A stretch of DNA of 64,000 nt from Pseudobacteriovorax sp. (GTDB lineage: Bacteria; Bdellovibrionota_B; Oligoflexia; Oligoflexales; Oligoflexaceae). Of the stretch, positions 63,509 through 64,000 are shown piece after piece. Under the pieces are notes generated by a model that saw nothing but the letters and a program-made list of their open reading frames with translations, was not told the origin of the DNA and made no database searches. The DNA lies in contig JABSRP010000017.1 of the NCBI GenBank assembly GCA_013215145.1, positions 62,001 to 126,000 of the forward strand, read 5' to 3'. Positions within the stretch are counted from its first letter, which is position 1; the number at the start of each line of letters is the position of its first letter. A program made the position numbers and the translations under genes.

Positions 63509-64000
63509 TTAAGTGGCAGATAATTCACCTTCTTTTGGAATTTCTTTGCGCTCCATTAAATATGAAATGACTCCGAAAAGATTCAAAAACAAAAGCGAAA
63601 CAATGTAAATATTTGCAATAGTCGCTCCAGAGGTTAATCCTATCATGTCAAATAACTTGTCAAAAGCGACATGGCCGACTCCTAAACCACCAGGAGCGAG
63701 GGGAAGGGCCATAGAGAATATTCCAATAGGAAAAATTAGGGCAATTTTGCCAAAAGAAACATCTGGAATTGCGAGAGTTTCTTTCGTTATCAAGTAGAAA
63801 AGCAACAAACTCATTAATTGGATCACTACGGAAATTCCAAAACACCTGACAATGGTTTTGGGTTGATCACGGTAGGCGCGCAAAGACTCATAGATCTTCA
63901 AAATTTGTGGAAATCCAAAAATTTCCTTCGATAAAATTTTGCTAAAAGGATCTTCTTTCTTATAGCGATACAAAGCTGCGAAGAAAAACAAGAAGATCCC
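63509..64000 (-). CDS. Flippase-like membrane protein (LPG synthase TM/UPF0104 type), cut by window edge
   Basis: The frame is open to the last base, so the N-terminal part lies beyond the window. The visible ~163 residues contain several membrane helices and the family motif LAPGGLGVGHVAFDKL, known from LPG synthase/UPF0104-type proteins (PGGLGVGE in most; here H replaces E). Relatives move or modify membrane lipids or glycans. A Pro/Glu-rich hydrophilic tail ends the protein. Confidence 0.78.
   Translation of the reverse strand, partial: GIFLFFFAALYRYKKEDPFSKILSKEIFGFPQILKIYESLRAYRDQPKTIVRCFGISVVIQLMSLLLFYLITKETLAIPDVSFGKIALIFPIGIFSMALPLAPGGLGVGHVAFDKLFDMIGLTSGATIANIYIVSLLFLNLFGVISYLMERKEIPKEGELSAT

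Overview
The window comes from a motile Gram-negative bacterium. Lipid A-core (heptose) synthesis, outer-membrane beta-barrels, many lipobox lipoproteins and a flagellar export operon all point that way. The mix of proteobacterial-style gene order with many lineage-specific secreted proteins is compatible with a Bdellovibrionota/Oligoflexia-type lineage; that placement is inference, since no rRNA is present.

Layout. 1-4.5 kb: end of a subtilisin-like protease, a NifU-type Fe-S protein, a HEAT-like protein, then on the minus strand alanine racemase with a VOC protein, and a secreted protein built of four cysteine-pair repeats. 4.7-9.4 kb: the conserved block rpmH-rnpA-yidD-yidC-khpB(jag)-mnmE, largely translationally coupled; dnaA is not beside it. 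9.6-31 kb: housekeeping and envelope genes: an aldehyde-dehydrogenase-fold protein that has lost its catalytic residues, a phosphohexomutase, an outer-membrane barrel, a hotdog protein, ssb, a lipoprotein, smc, a DUF2868/DUF3482 membrane-GTPase pair, a cupin, a YbeD-like protein, hldD, lysC, a lipoprotein cytochrome c and two barrel proteins. 31.3-43.8 kb: one long flagellar operon, fliL-fliM-fliN-fliO-fliP-fliQ-fliR-flhB-flhA-flhF-flhG-fliA-cheY, followed by a PilZ-like gene and a DUF2802-like gene, with a sigma-54-like promoter in front.

43.9-58.5 kb is the accessory region. A small minus-strand overlapping pair of unknown genes abuts the end of the flagellar operon. Then comes a roughly 13.4 kb plus-strand run in which every gene but the last begins with an export signal: a trypsin-like protease and LRR protein split by a frameshift, a short helix-hairpin-helix lipoprotein, a cysteine-rich repeat protein, an 1142-residue lipoprotein, a 1809-residue SpvB/YD-repeat (Tc/Rhs-like) protein with a signal peptide and a private C-terminal tip, and an overlapping small membrane protein that looks like a cognate immunity factor. 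This is the best candidate for an undescribed system: an exported, polymorphic-toxin-like shell with dedicated surface lipoproteins.

58.8-64 kb: a large lipoprotein resembling receptor-L-domain repeats, an alpha/beta hydrolase, a pseudo-receiver-TPR protein, and the end of a flippase-like membrane protein cut by the window edge. No tRNA, rRNA, CRISPR array or insertion sequence was seen.
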